Source: Agrobacterium sp. AGB01 (GTDB lineage Bacteria; Pseudomonadota; Alphaproteobacteria; Rhizobiales; Rhizobiaceae). Taken from it: a stretch of 64,000 nucleotides of DNA. The translations under genes were made by a program, and so were the position numbers. Position 1 is the first letter of the stretch. The number at the start of each line of letters is the position of its first letter. The notes beneath the pieces were generated by a model, which was not told where the DNA came from, searched no databases, and saw nothing but the letters and a program-made list of their open reading frames with translations. The stretch spans positions 248,001 through 312,000 of the forward strand of contig NZ_JACVAB010000003.1 of NCBI RefSeq assembly GCF_014851585.1, in the 5' to 3' direction. Below, one piece after another: positions 17,336 through 26,358 of the stretch.

Positions 17336-18376
17336 ATGCTCACTCGTGTTGCGCGTCTTTACGGCAAACAGGATCTCAAGGTTGAAACCCAGGAGTTCAG
17401 CGAACCCGGGCCCGGCAACGTGCTGCTTCGTATGGCCGTCGGCGGCATTTGTGGTTCGGATTTGCATTATTATCAGGATGGTGGCTTTGGACCCATTCAG
17501 GTGCGCGAACCCATCATATCAGGCCACGAAGCTTCCGGTTACGTAGACAAACTGGGAGTCGGCGTAAGCGAACTGACGATTGGCGCCTTGGTCGCCGTCA
17601 ATCCATCCCAACCATGTGGAAAATGCCAATATTGCGATAATGGCGAGCCTATTCATTGCCTGGACATGCGTTTCATGGGCAGCGCAATGCGTCTGCCCCA
17701 CGAACAGGGAATGTTCCGGGATTGGTTGGTCGTTCCCGCAAAACAATGCTTCGCTTTTCCAAGTGACATTACACCGGCAGAAGCAGCTTGCGCCGAACCG
17801 CTGGCCGTTTGCCTGCATGCGGTCGCCCAAGCCGGGGATCTCACTGGCAAAAAAGTACTGGTGACCGGTGCCGGCCCCATCGGACTGCTGACTGTCGCAG
17901 CCGCAAAACACGCTGGCGCAAGTGAAGTTGTTGTGACAGATCTTGCTGATGCCGCACTGTCCCGCGCGCCTGCCATGGGCGCCACCCAGACCATCAACGT
18001 CATCTCCAATCCACAGGGCCTTGCACCTTATCAGGAAGGTAAGGGCACATTCGAAGTGGTGTTTGATTGCTCAGCCGCTGGCCCGGCGTTGCGTTCCGCA
18101 TTCGCCGCCATCAAGCCGCGAGGCACAATTGTGCAGGTCGGTGTGACCGGAGACATGACTATTCCACTCAATGCGCTTGTCGGCAAGGAAGTCATCTGGC
18201 GTGGCTCACAGCGGTTTGACCAAGAGTTTGCGCAAGCCGTTCAGGCCATTTCATCACATTCCATCGACGTTCGACCGATTATCTCGCACCACTTTCCGCT
18301 GGAAAACGCTGTTGAAGCCTTTGAACAGGCTGGCGACCGTTCCGTTGCCTGCAAGGTGCAGATCGCCTTCAGCTGA
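17336..18376 (+). CDS. idnD: L-idonate 5-dehydrogenase-like zinc alcohol dehydrogenase
   Basis: 346 residues of the medium-chain zinc dehydrogenase family. Catalytic zinc ligands lie in GGICGSDLHYY and SGHEASG. The structural-zinc loop is PCGKCQYC with a further cysteine in PIHC. The Rossmann motif is GAGPIG. IdnD-specific stretches are VAVNPSQPCG and DMRFMGSAM. The enzyme interconverts L-idonate and 5-keto-gluconate, or a close sugar acid, with NAD(P). It lies between the TRAP transporter and uxuA, so its substrate may be taken up by that transporter. It is a soluble cytoplasmic enzyme. Confidence 0.82.
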   Translation: MLTRVARLYGKQDLKVETQEFSEPGPGNVLLRMAVGGICGSDLHYYQDGGFGPIQVREPIISGHEASGYVDKLGVGVSELTIGALVAVNPSQPCGKCQYCDNGEPIHCLDMRFMGSAMRLPHEQGMFRDWLVVPAKQCFAFPSDITPAEAACAEPLAVCLHAVAQAGDLTGKKVLVTGAGPIGLLTVAAAKHAGASEVVVTDLADAALSRAPAMGATQTINVISNPQGLAPYQEGKGTFEVVFDCSAAGPALRSAFAAIKPRGTIVQVGVTGDMTIPLNALVGKEVIWRGSQRFDQEFAQAVQAISSHSIDVRPIISHHFPLENAVEAFEQAGDRSVACKVQIAFS

Positions 18377-18404
18377 CCTCACTGATTTCTAAAGGAATAT
18401 TGCA

Positions 18405-19601
18405 ATGAAACATACATGGCGTTGGTTTGGTCCCGTTGACAAGGTAACCGTTCGTGATGCGGCTCAGGCCGGTGCAGAAGGCATTGTTAGCGCATTGCAC
18501 CACATTGCAACCGGTTCCGTCTGGCCAGTTGATGAAATCCGCAAACGGCACGAAGAAATCAAAGCTGGCGGCCTTTATTGGGACGTCGTGGAAAGCGTGC
18601 CAGTGTCTGAAGAAATCAAGACACAGACAGGTGACTGGAAAGATCATGTTGCCAATTGGCAGGAAACACTGCGCCGACTTTCCACCACCGGCATCCGTAC
18701 TGTTTGCTACAACTTCATGCCCGTACTCGACTGGACACGCACCGACCTGCGTTGGGAAACCCGTCATGGCGCGAAAGCCATGCGCTTTGACCTGACGGAT
18801 TTTGCAGCATTTGACATCCATATCCTGAAACGCCCCGACGCCAAGAATGACTATCCGGAATGGTTGATAGACGATGCGGCAAAACGTTTTGCAGATATGC
18901 CCGACACCAAGATTACTGCACTTGGCAAGAACATCGGCGCAGGCCTTCCGGGGTCTGCCGATGGCTACACGCTTGAGCAATTGCTGGAGAAGTTGCGGAC
19001 CTATCAGGGCATTGATCGCACAAGGCTGCAATCCAATCTGATTGATTTCCTGTCGCAAGTGGTTCCTGTGGCGGAAGAGGTTGGCATCAATATTTGTGCC
19101 CATGGCGACGACCCACCATGGCCGCTTCTGGGGCTGCCACGCATTCTCTCCACTGAAGACGATTACGCGCATATGCTGAAACAGGTCGACAGCCGCGCCA
19201 ACGGCGTCACCCTGTGCACCGGATCGCTGGGTGCAAGAGCGGATAATGACCTGCCGTTTATCGCCAAACGTTTTGCAGACCGCATCCATTTCGTTCACCT
19301 GCGCAATGTGACGCGCGACACCGACACTGTGCCTTGCTCGTTCTTCGAAGACGAACATCTTGAGGGCGGCACGGATATGGTGGCGGTTATCGCAGCGCTG
19401 CTGGCGGAGGAAAAGAAACGCAAGCAGGAGGGGCGAGAAGACCACCGCATCGCCATGCGTCCAGACCACGGTCAGGAAATTCTTGATGACCTGACGCGCG
19501 GCGCCCAACCGGGTTATCCAGCAATTGGTCGCCTTAAGGGATTGGCGGAATTGCGCGGCATCGAGCGGACCTTGCTACACTCGCAGTATGGGCGTGTATG
19601 A
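18405..19601 (+). CDS. uxuA: Mannonate dehydratase UxuA
   Basis: 398 residues, the usual length. UxuA dehydrates D-mannonate to 2-keto-3-deoxy-D-gluconate (KDG) with a divalent metal in a TIM-barrel fold. Recognisable parts are MKHTWRWFGPVDKVTV, GIVSALHHIATGSVW, GIRTVCYNFMPVLDWTRTDL, the metal-site stretches ICAHGDDPPWPLLGLPRI and VTLCTGSLGARADND, and HFVHLRNVTRD. The gene ends in a 4-base ATGA overlap with uxuB, so the two are translationally coupled. Confidence 0.96.
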   Translation: MKHTWRWFGPVDKVTVRDAAQAGAEGIVSALHHIATGSVWPVDEIRKRHEEIKAGGLYWDVVESVPVSEEIKTQTGDWKDHVANWQETLRRLSTTGIRTVCYNFMPVLDWTRTDLRWETRHGAKAMRFDLTDFAAFDIHILKRPDAKNDYPEWLIDDAAKRFADMPDTKITALGKNIGAGLPGSADGYTLEQLLEKLRTYQGIDRTRLQSNLIDFLSQVVPVAEEVGINICAHGDDPPWPLLGLPRILSTEDDYAHMLKQVDSRANGVTLCTGSLGARADNDLPFIAKRFADRIHFVHLRNVTRDTDTVPCSFFEDEHLEGGTDMVAVIAALLAEEKKRKQEGREDHRIAMRPDHGQEILDDLTRGAQPGYPAIGRLKGLAELRGIERTLLHSQYGRV

Positions 19602-21004
19602 CAATGGAAACTCTCTCGTCGTGCAGCGTTCTGCCGGCCAACGTCTCGCAACCGACTTACAATCGAAAATTGCTCAAGCCGGGTATCGTCCACATTGGTC
19701 TTGGCGCATTTCACCGCGCCCATCAGGCCGTATTCACCCAGAAAGCCATTGAGAACACATTTGGCCCCTGGGGCATCGTGGCTGTTAACTTGAGATCTTC
19801 TGACCCGGTCAAGGCACTACAACAACAGGAGGGCCTTTACTCGGTCATCACCCGTAGCGCAGATGGCGACAAGGCTGATATCATTGGCGCAACGGTTGAC
19901 TGGATTTGTGCGGCAGAACGGGGAGGCGACGTTACCGCTTACCTTTCAAACCCGGACACCCGTATCGTGACTTTGACCGTCAGTGAGAAAGCCTATGGGC
20001 TTGACCCTGTCACGGGCGGTCTTGACCTGCAACATCCTGCAATCAAGGCCGATATGGCCAACCCGCATGCACCAGTTGGCGTGGTCGGTTTTCTGGTCGA
20101 AGGTCTCGTCAGACGCCGGGAGCGCGGCCATTTGCCTTTCACGATCCTGTGCTGCGACAACCTGCCATCCAACGGCCACGTGGTGCGTCGCCTTGTGCTG
20201 GAAATGGCTGAGCAGCGAGACCCAGAGCTCGCGCGCTGGATTGCAAAAGAAGGCAAATTCCCCTGCAGCATGGTTGACCGTATTGTGCCTGCGGCAACAG
20301 CAGAAACGCGGCAGCGGGCGATCTCTCTGCTTGGCGTCGATGATCGGTTGGCCATTGAAACCGAACCCTTCATGCAGTGGATCATCGAAGATGATTTCAT
20401 TTCCGGACGGCCGACATGGGAGGCTGGCGGTGCAGTGTTCGCCACCCATGTGGAACCATATGAAAAAATGAAGCTGCGGTTACTCAACGGCTCTCACACG
20501 TTGATTGCCCATCTGGGCATTTTGCATGATCTTGAATTTGTCCGCGATGTGATGGCCGTGCCGGAATTTGTTGCAAAGGTTGAGCGGCATATGGAGGCTG
20601 TTGTCGCCACGCTCGATCCGGTTCCCGGCATCGACCTGCCGTTCTACCGCAAACAACTATTGGAACGTTTTGCCAATCCAACCATTGCCCACCGCACCGA
20701 ACAGATTGCGCTGGACACTAGCCAGAAACTGCCACAACGCATTTTGTCTGCCACATCTGAAACACTGGCAGCCGGCAGAGATGCAATCACCTTTGCCTAT
20801 GTGATTGCCTTATGGATCAAATCAATCCAGAAACGTGGTGATCTCGATGATCCACGCAGGCAGGAAATTCTTGCCGCAGCGGCGATCACTGACCCCGCAG
20901 ATGCCAGCGCACCATACTTCGCTATACCGGGATTGTTCCCGCCGGAATTGCTGAGTGCCCGTTCCTGGCGGGATCAGGTGAATGCCGAACTGGCAATACT
21001 TTAA
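19598..21004 (+). CDS. uxuB: D-mannonate oxidoreductase (fructuronate reductase) UxuB
   Basis: 468 residues of the mannitol dehydrogenase family. The N-terminal Rossmann motif is VHIGLGAFHRAHQ. A central conserved block 'LPFTILCCDNLPSNGHVVR' follows, then the catalytic-lysine region 'EKMKLRLLNGSHTLIAHLG'. It reduces D-fructuronate to D-mannonate, the substrate of UxuA encoded just upstream. It is the last gene of the operon and converges with folD. The two stop codons overlap inside TTAA at 21001-21004, leaving no room for a terminator. Confidence 0.95.
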   Translation: MTMETLSSCSVLPANVSQPTYNRKLLKPGIVHIGLGAFHRAHQAVFTQKAIENTFGPWGIVAVNLRSSDPVKALQQQEGLYSVITRSADGDKADIIGATVDWICAAERGGDVTAYLSNPDTRIVTLTVSEKAYGLDPVTGGLDLQHPAIKADMANPHAPVGVVGFLVEGLVRRRERGHLPFTILCCDNLPSNGHVVRRLVLEMAEQRDPELARWIAKEGKFPCSMVDRIVPAATAETRQRAISLLGVDDRLAIETEPFMQWIIEDDFISGRPTWEAGGAVFATHVEPYEKMKLRLLNGSHTLIAHLGILHDLEFVRDVMAVPEFVAKVERHMEAVVATLDPVPGIDLPFYRKQLLERFANPTIAHRTEQIALDTSQKLPQRILSATSETLAAGRDAITFAYVIALWIKSIQKRGDLDDPRRQEILAAAAITDPADASAPYFAIPGLFPPELLSARSWRDQVNAELAIL

Positions 21005-21858
21005 CCGGCTCGTTCCGCACAATCGATGAGGTTTGATAGCAGCTTGGCGCGCGTCAACGCGCCAACAGAACCGTGTCGGGGCGTAACCCAACCGGCAACA
21101 TCGGCCACATCATCAGCAACATCTGAAACCGCCTCGAAATTGGCATTATAAGAAATGCCAACACCAACAACGGCAGCACCCGGTTTGATCATGTCAGCGG
21201 TGACCAGATCGGGGCACCCCGTCGCCGAAATCACCACATCTGCGTGTTTCGTGTGGCTGGCAATGTCGGCAGATTTGCTGTGCAACAACGTGACCGAAGC
21301 ATCGATACCGGGAAGCGATAGCAACATGGCAAGTGGTCGCCCAGTTAACATCCCGCGACCTATGATTGTGATGTTTTTACCCGCCAGCGGTACCTGGTAA
21401 TGACGAAGAAGCGTCAAAATGCCAGACGGCGTGCAGGCCAGGATTTCCGGAAAACCGGCACATAGCGCACCAAGATTGACGGGATGCAGACCATCAATGT
21501 CTTTTGAAGGATCAACGGCTGCAAGAATTGCCTCCCCATCCAGATGGGATGGCAATGGAAGCTGCACCAGAAAACCGTGAACGCTTTTATCTCGGTTGAG
21601 ATCGGACACCTGAGCAAGCAAGCCAGACATGTCGACGTCGCCGGGCATCCTTAAATCGATGGATTCAATGCCCAATTCAACGCAATCGGCATGTTTGCGG
21701 GCGATATAGCTGTGGCTGGCGGGATCATCCCCCACCAGCACAGTGGCAATCTTTGGTGTCACTCCGGCAGTTCGCAAAGCCGCAACGCGGCTCTTCATCT
21801 CCCGTCGCAGTTCAACGGCCAGAAGATCACCATCAAGGACGATTGCTCTGCCAGCCAT
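21001..21858 (-). CDS. FolD-like methylenetetrahydrofolate dehydrogenase/cyclohydrolase
   Basis: 285 residues from the ATG at 21858, with GTGAGG upstream. FolD makes 10-formyl-THF from 5,10-methylene-THF. Key cyclohydrolase parts are present: Y51 and K55 in SYIARKHAD, VQLPLP, and DPSKDIDGLHPVN. The nucleotide loop reads IIGRGMLTGRP and the normally invariant C-terminal GGVGPMT is HGSVGALT. It is therefore probably active, but a diverged paralogue and not the housekeeping copy. It is the last gene after the ABC importer (4 bp behind the binding-protein gene). A second, more degenerate FolD-like protein lies on the other side of the cluster. Confidence 0.85.
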   Translation of the reverse strand: MAGRAIVLDGDLLAVELRREMKSRVAALRTAGVTPKIATVLVGDDPASHSYIARKHADCVELGIESIDLRMPGDVDMSGLLAQVSDLNRDKSVHGFLVQLPLPSHLDGEAILAAVDPSKDIDGLHPVNLGALCAGFPEILACTPSGILTLLRHYQVPLAGKNITIIGRGMLTGRPLAMLLSLPGIDASVTLLHSKSADIASHTKHADVVISATGCPDLVTADMIKPGAAVVGVGISYNANFEAVSDVADDVADVAGWVTPRHGSVGALTRAKLLSNLIDCAERAG

Positions 21859-21868
21859 CTGCAAAACC

Positions 21869-23029
21869 TCACTTCAGACCAATGGACGGATCGATAAAGC
21901 GATTTGTAACGATCTGCTCCGGTGTAACATCCGGATTGGCGCGCTCATCCAGCCGTGACTTGACGATTTTCAACATTTCCGCAACGCGCTCCATGTCGAA
22001 ATCACCAATTGTCGCATTTGGGCCGTTGCCGATGACACCGGTTTCCACCATGACCTTGGACGCGTTATAAATCAGGTCCATAGGTGTTTTCCACCAGCTG
22101 GCGGCAAATCCGGCCTGGTTGAATTCAAAGATCAGCTTGTTTACTTCGGCCGGATCTTTCACGTAGTCGACATGGGCCTGCTGGATCAACGGAACCAGTT
22201 TTTCGAGGCATGGCGCCAGCTCTTCCAGACGGTTTGTCGCGACCGACAGCATTCCGGTATAATTGCGGTAGCCGAGACTATCGATCAGCAGATACTCAAG
22301 CGGTTTGCCCCAGTTGTTGCCGTGGCTGAACTTGTAGACCTCGTTGGTCACAAAACCCTGATTGAGCCATGCACCGTTGTTCGTGACGAAGTTTTCGCCG
22401 TCACCTCGGTAGCCCTCAACAAAAACATCGCTTGGTACGCCCTGTTCGACAAGGTAGAGCCCGAAGGTCCGCTTGATGGTCGATACATAGATCTTGCCCT
22501 TGTCGCTTTCTGCAAAGGCCTTCAGATCGGCGATCGACTTGAAGCCATCTGGGTAGGTTGCCTTGTCCCAGAAGAGCGCCGTCGGGGAGTTATCAAGCGG
22601 CGCCATCACACCGACGACAGGAAAACGCTTGGAAAAAATGAACGCGTTGTCCAGTTCCTGAAAACCGATATGCGGTGTCACGCCGGCTTTTGAGTTGCCG
22701 TTGTAAAGCGCGGAATAGGCGGTCTCGCCATCGCCAAGACCAACACCGCTGCCGCCCTCCAGCAGCACGAGTTCGATGCCCGTTGCGCCGAGTGGGCCGG
22801 AATAACGACCGGTTTCCATTTTACCACCGACACCGATCAACTGGTAAAGCCCGCCATGTTCGGCCTGCGCCAGCCAGTCCTTCTGAATGTAAAGCGGGCT
22901 GGGGCACACGTCCTTCAGCGAGGTCGTGTAATGTTCTCGGGCAAATGCGCCGGGCTCCTGCGCCCGCAGCGATGTGGCTGCGGTTGCCGCAATCACAGTT
23001 GACAGAAAAAATGCGCTTGTTTTTTTCAT
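21869..23029 (-). CDS. NMT1/NitT-TauT-type ABC solute-binding protein
   Basis: 386 residues with a signal peptide (MKKTSAFFLSTVIAATAATS). The mature part resembles SsuA/NMT1-like binding proteins: 'GIELVLLEGGSGVGLGDGET', 'DNSPTALFWDKATYPDGFKS', 'IADLKAFAESDKGKIYVST' and 'DVTPEQIVTNRFIDPS'. Such proteins bind sulfonates, nitrate, or thiamine-pyrimidine and other heterocycles; the ligand here cannot be read from sequence. The start at 23029 has GAGGGAAA upstream. Order on the minus strand is ATPase, permease, binding protein, FolD. Confidence 0.82.
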   Translation of the reverse strand: MKKTSAFFLSTVIAATAATSLRAQEPGAFAREHYTTSLKDVCPSPLYIQKDWLAQAEHGGLYQLIGVGGKMETGRYSGPLGATGIELVLLEGGSGVGLGDGETAYSALYNGNSKAGVTPHIGFQELDNAFIFSKRFPVVGVMAPLDNSPTALFWDKATYPDGFKSIADLKAFAESDKGKIYVSTIKRTFGLYLVEQGVPSDVFVEGYRGDGENFVTNNGAWLNQGFVTNEVYKFSHGNNWGKPLEYLLIDSLGYRNYTGMLSVATNRLEELAPCLEKLVPLIQQAHVDYVKDPAEVNKLIFEFNQAGFAASWWKTPMDLIYNASKVMVETGVIGNGPNATIGDFDMERVAEMLKIVKSRLDERANPDVTPEQIVTNRFIDPSIGLK

Positions 23030-23069
23030 GGTCGTTTCCCTCATCCCGTTCGCCTCCGCAGCGGACAGT

Positions 23070-23924
23070 CTATTTATTGCGGCGCGCCGATTCATGCCAC
23101 TGTGAAAACAGCTGGTTTCCCAGCCAGTTGAAGAACACATACACGCAGATCGACAGGATCGACGCCACGATAAGCGCCGCATACATCTGTTCGTATTTGA
23201 AGTCGATCTTGGTGTTCATCAGCATCTGGCCCAGTCCACCGCGTCCAGACAGGAAGAACAGCTCTGAGACTATTGCCGCAATAACCGCCAGACTGCCCGA
23301 AATACGCAATCCCGCAAACAAAGCAGGGGCCGCTGATGGCAGCCCAGCCTTACGCAACATGACAAACCAGCTGGCGCCCTGAAGGCGGAACAGATCTATG
23401 ATACCACGATCGACGCTTTTCAGCCCCAGAAGAAGCGTGGTTGGGATGGCAAAGAAAGTAAACAGCGCAACAATCAGCACCTTCGGAAAAAAACCGAACC
23501 CCAGCGCGCTTTGAATGAGCGGGATAATTGCCATGATCGGAATGGACTGCAAGGCAACCAGGTAAGGGAACACCGCTCGTTCCATCACATAGAACCGGAA
23601 CATGATGATGCCGAGAAAAATACCGGTCGGTATCGAAATGCCCAATCCTGCAAGCGCAATCGACATGGTGATCATGGAACGCTCTAGCAACTCTTCGCGC
23701 ACCGCAGCGATTCCAAATGCCTGTGACCAGAGATCGCTGACACCTGGCATCAGAAACTGGCGATGCGGCTCAAGATTGCCACGCACAAAGACGTATAGAC
23801 AGAACAGGATGCCACCCATGATCAGGGGCGGCAAGAAGGCCTTCAGCAATTGACGTGCAAAGCCCGACGGTCTGGCCGGTGATATGGCGGATTGGCGTTC
23901 CAACAAAGGTTTCTGGGGCTTCAT
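23070..23924 (-). CDS. ABC permease, SsuC/TauC type
   Basis: 284 residues with six or so membrane helices. The EAA-type loop is 'IIDLFRLQGASWFVMLRKAGLPSAAPALFAGLRIS', typical of NitT/TauT permeases. A short cytoplasmic N-terminus (MKPQKPLLERQS) precedes the first helix. Its ATG shares one base with the stop of the ATPase gene (TGATG), so translation is coupled. It forms the membrane channel for the adjacent binding protein. Confidence 0.9.
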   Translation of the reverse strand: MKPQKPLLERQSAISPARPSGFARQLLKAFLPPLIMGGILFCLYVFVRGNLEPHRQFLMPGVSDLWSQAFGIAAVREELLERSMITMSIALAGLGISIPTGIFLGIIMFRFYVMERAVFPYLVALQSIPIMAIIPLIQSALGFGFFPKVLIVALFTFFAIPTTLLLGLKSVDRGIIDLFRLQGASWFVMLRKAGLPSAAPALFAGLRISGSLAVIAAIVSELFFLSGRGGLGQMLMNTKIDFKYEQMYAALIVASILSICVYVFFNWLGNQLFSQWHESARRNK

Positions 23925-24703
23925 CACGCTTCCATCACCTTGCGCAGGGATTTGGAAATTTCCCCACACAAAGCTGAAAATTCAGGGGTGTAACGCAAAT
24001 CCGGTTCGCGTGGATAGGCGAAGTCCACATCGAAAACTTCGACAATACGGCCGGGTCTATTCGACATCACCGCAACCTTGCTGGAGAGATAGACGGCCTC
24101 CGCAATGGAATGTGTGATGAATAGACCACTGAAACCTTGATTGAGGTAAAGGGCCATCACCTCATCATTCAGGCGTTCGCGGGTGATCTCATCCAATGCA
24201 CCAAAGGGCTCATCGAACAAGAAGACATTGGGGTTGAGTGCAAGCGATCTGGCCAGTGAAACGCGCATACGCATGCCGCCGGAAAGGCTTTTGGGGTAAT
24301 AATCCTCAAAACCCGAAAGACCAACCATATCAATTTGTTCACGGGCAATCTTTTGTCGATCTGTGAGAGAGTATCCCCTCAGTTCCATCAGCAGTTCGAC
24401 ATTAGCCTGAACTTTTCGCCAAGGCAGAAGTGTAGCATCCTGGAAGGTGTAACCCAGTTGTTGCCTGTCCACCCAAACATCGCCAGCTGTCTGCCGCATT
24501 AAACCGGACGCCACGCGCAACAATGTCGATTTTCCGCAACCCGATGGACCGACAATCGAGACGAACTCACCGGTCTTTACGGACAATGTGACATCTTGCA
24601 GCGCCTGCACACCATCGGGGAAGCGCAGCGAAACCTGATCAAAGGCGAGAGCGGTATTGGCCTGTGGCAAATGTGACGGGAAGGTGCTGTCTCCTGTGGT
24701 CAT
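23924..24703 (-). CDS. ABC ATPase, SsuB/TauB type
   Basis: 259 residues. Walker A GPSGCGKST, Q loop YTFQDATLLPW, signature LSGGMRMRVSLARS, Walker B VFLFDEPFGALD and switch histidine FITHSIAEA are all present, so it is a competent NTPase. 'LPWRKVQANVELLMEL' is typical of the nitrate/sulfonate/pyrimidine importers. It is the first ABC gene after the quinone-reductase gene (39 bp) and overlaps the permease start by one base. Confidence 0.92.
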   Translation of the reverse strand: MTTGDSTFPSHLPQANTALAFDQVSLRFPDGVQALQDVTLSVKTGEFVSIVGPSGCGKSTLLRVASGLMRQTAGDVWVDRQQLGYTFQDATLLPWRKVQANVELLMELRGYSLTDRQKIAREQIDMVGLSGFEDYYPKSLSGGMRMRVSLARSLALNPNVFLFDEPFGALDEITRERLNDEVMALYLNQGFSGLFITHSIAEAVYLSSKVAVMSNRPGRIVEVFDVDFAYPREPDLRYTPEFSALCGEISKSLRKVMEA

Positions 24704-24742
24704 GGCATTGATGGGTTCATGGATAGATAGCCTTGTTATCGC

Positions 24743-25324
24743 TTAGAACCGTGACATGTCCCTGCGTATTTTTTCAATGAATGCTTCTACCCGTTCAGGC
24801 TTGGCGTTGTTCATGTTGTAAAGGGCATTATAACTCACCTTTACGCGGGGATTACACACAACACGTAGAAAACGGGTCGCATTGCGACGCGGTGTATCAC
24901 CGAGAAAAATTGCCCGCCAGCGCGGCGATCCGTAAGTGGTCACCGTCGCCAGTTTCTTGATGTTGGCAAGACCTGGACCGAGTTTCCCATCTTTCAATAC
25001 AAATGACACATCAGGCAGGAACACACGATCAAAATAGCCCTTCAAAATGGCAGGCCAGCCAAAATTCCAGATCGGATGACAGAGCACCAGTGCATCGGCA
25101 TTTTTCAGCCGGTCAACATAAGGTGCCACGCGGCTACGATTGATGCTGACATCATGATAGTCCCGACGATCTGCTTCCGACAAAACGGGGTCAAAGCCTT
25201 CAGCATAAAGATCGAGGTCATCAACCTCATGGCCGGCGGCCTTGAGACTTTCGACAACGACTTGATGCAGCCGGGCATTCAGGCTGTCTTTCAACGGGTG
25301 AGCATAGATGACATGTACTTTCAT
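24743..25324 (-). CDS. NAD(P)H-dependent quinone oxidoreductase, flavodoxin-like fold
   Basis: 193 residues: VHVIYAHPLKDSLNARL (FMN/FAD-binding N-terminus), then 'DALVLCHPIWNFGWPAILKGYFDRVFLPDVSF', the WW/FG-type signature of the NQO1/KefF/MdaB family, and 'TYGSPRW'. These flavoproteins pass hydride from NAD(P)H to quinones or other acceptors. It heads the operon with the ABC importer and the FolD-like gene, and is divergent from the second FolD-like gene. It may therefore act on the imported compound. Confidence 0.85.
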   Translation of the reverse strand: MKVHVIYAHPLKDSLNARLHQVVVESLKAAGHEVDDLDLYAEGFDPVLSEADRRDYHDVSINRSRVAPYVDRLKNADALVLCHPIWNFGWPAILKGYFDRVFLPDVSFVLKDGKLGPGLANIKKLATVTTYGSPRWRAIFLGDTPRRNATRFLRVVCNPRVKVSYNALYNMNNAKPERVEAFIEKIRRDMSRF

Positions 25325-25450
25325 CGCCGAAGCTTTAAGAAATTATCCCGGAAAAAGAAATGTCCCTCAGAGGGCTGATATCAAATTTGTTGCGCGAGAG
25401 ATTAAAACCGCGCCAGAAGACGTGACAGGCATAAAGTGGAGCCCAATTTC

Positions 25451-26287
25451 ATGACCAGACTTGTCACCGGTTTCGAAATCGCTGCAGGGATCAATGCGGA
25501 AACGCTAAAGCGCTCATCAGCAATGGCGAGGCCACCGCGCTGCACGATCCTGATGAATCAGACAAATGCCGGCATGAATGCCTATGCAGAACGCTTACGT
25601 TCGATGGCACTACAAGCGGGCGTAAAGCTGGAAACCGAAACATATCCGGCAAATGCGGCGGACCTCTTTGAACGCATTACCATTTTAAAGGACGACCCTG
25701 TTGTTGATGCCGTTGCCACTCTCTATCCACTGCCATCGGGCGTTGACCCTGTCGATTTGTCATTGGCCCTTGGTCCCGAGAAGGATATAGACGGTCTGCA
25801 CCCGCTTCACGCGGGCAGACTTGCACTTGGAGTTCCATCCCGCGCTCCTGCAACGGCACATGCTTGCCTGCTTATGGCGCAGGAACTGGTGGGCTCTCTA
25901 AACGGGAAAAACGTCACCATTATTGGTGCGTCTCGCATTGTCGGGCGGCCACTTGCACAGATGTTGCTCGATCAGGAAGCAACTGTCAGCATTACACATG
26001 TCGCGACCCGGGATTTACCGTCTCACACACTCCGGTCGGACATCATCATAACGGCCGCTGGCGTTCCAAAATTGCTTGGTACAAACCACGTTGCCAAAGG
26101 CGCCATTGTCATCGACGTTGCGATCAATCGCACCGCAACAGGGCTCGTCGGAGATGCGGATCAGGCAGCACTCAGGGGCATCGCCTCCGTCATCACACAT
26201 GTGCCTGATGGCATTGGCCCCATCACCACTGCCTGCCTGTTTCGAAATATTCTGGAAGCCGCCGAAGCAGCTTCGAGTATCGTTTGA
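25451..26287 (+). CDS. Degenerate FolD-like protein lacking the catalytic lysine
   Basis: 278 residues from the ATG at 25451; an in-frame GTG at 25436 is an alternative. The FolD Rossmann half is well kept: NVTIIGASRIVGRP, AIVIDVAINR and PDGIGPITT. The folate half has changed. The lysine four residues after the active-site tyrosine is L49 (NAYAERL), QLPLP has become LYPLP, and PCTP has become PATA, while PEKDIDGLHP remains. Cyclohydrolase activity is therefore doubtful; dehydrogenase activity on folate or on another pterin-like ligand is possible. It is divergent from the quinone-reductase/ABC/FolD operon. Confidence 0.8.
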   Translation: MTRLVTGFEIAAGINAETLKRSSAMARPPRCTILMNQTNAGMNAYAERLRSMALQAGVKLETETYPANAADLFERITILKDDPVVDAVATLYPLPSGVDPVDLSLALGPEKDIDGLHPLHAGRLALGVPSRAPATAHACLLMAQELVGSLNGKNVTIIGASRIVGRPLAQMLLDQEATVSITHVATRDLPSHTLRSDIIITAAGVPKLLGTNHVAKGAIVIDVAINRTATGLVGDADQAALRGIASVITHVPDGIGPITTACLFRNILEAAEAASSIV

Positions 26288-26358
26288 TTTGTAGCGAAGA
26301 AACGTATTCTTATGTCGATCATATCCCGGCTCGCGGGTGAGGCTGGAAGGAATACGAC

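Noticed and set aside
18369..19508. 379-codon minus-strand open frame across uxuA
   Set aside because: Antisense to an unmistakable mannonate dehydratase; the composition (many C, H, R) is typical of a shadow frame.
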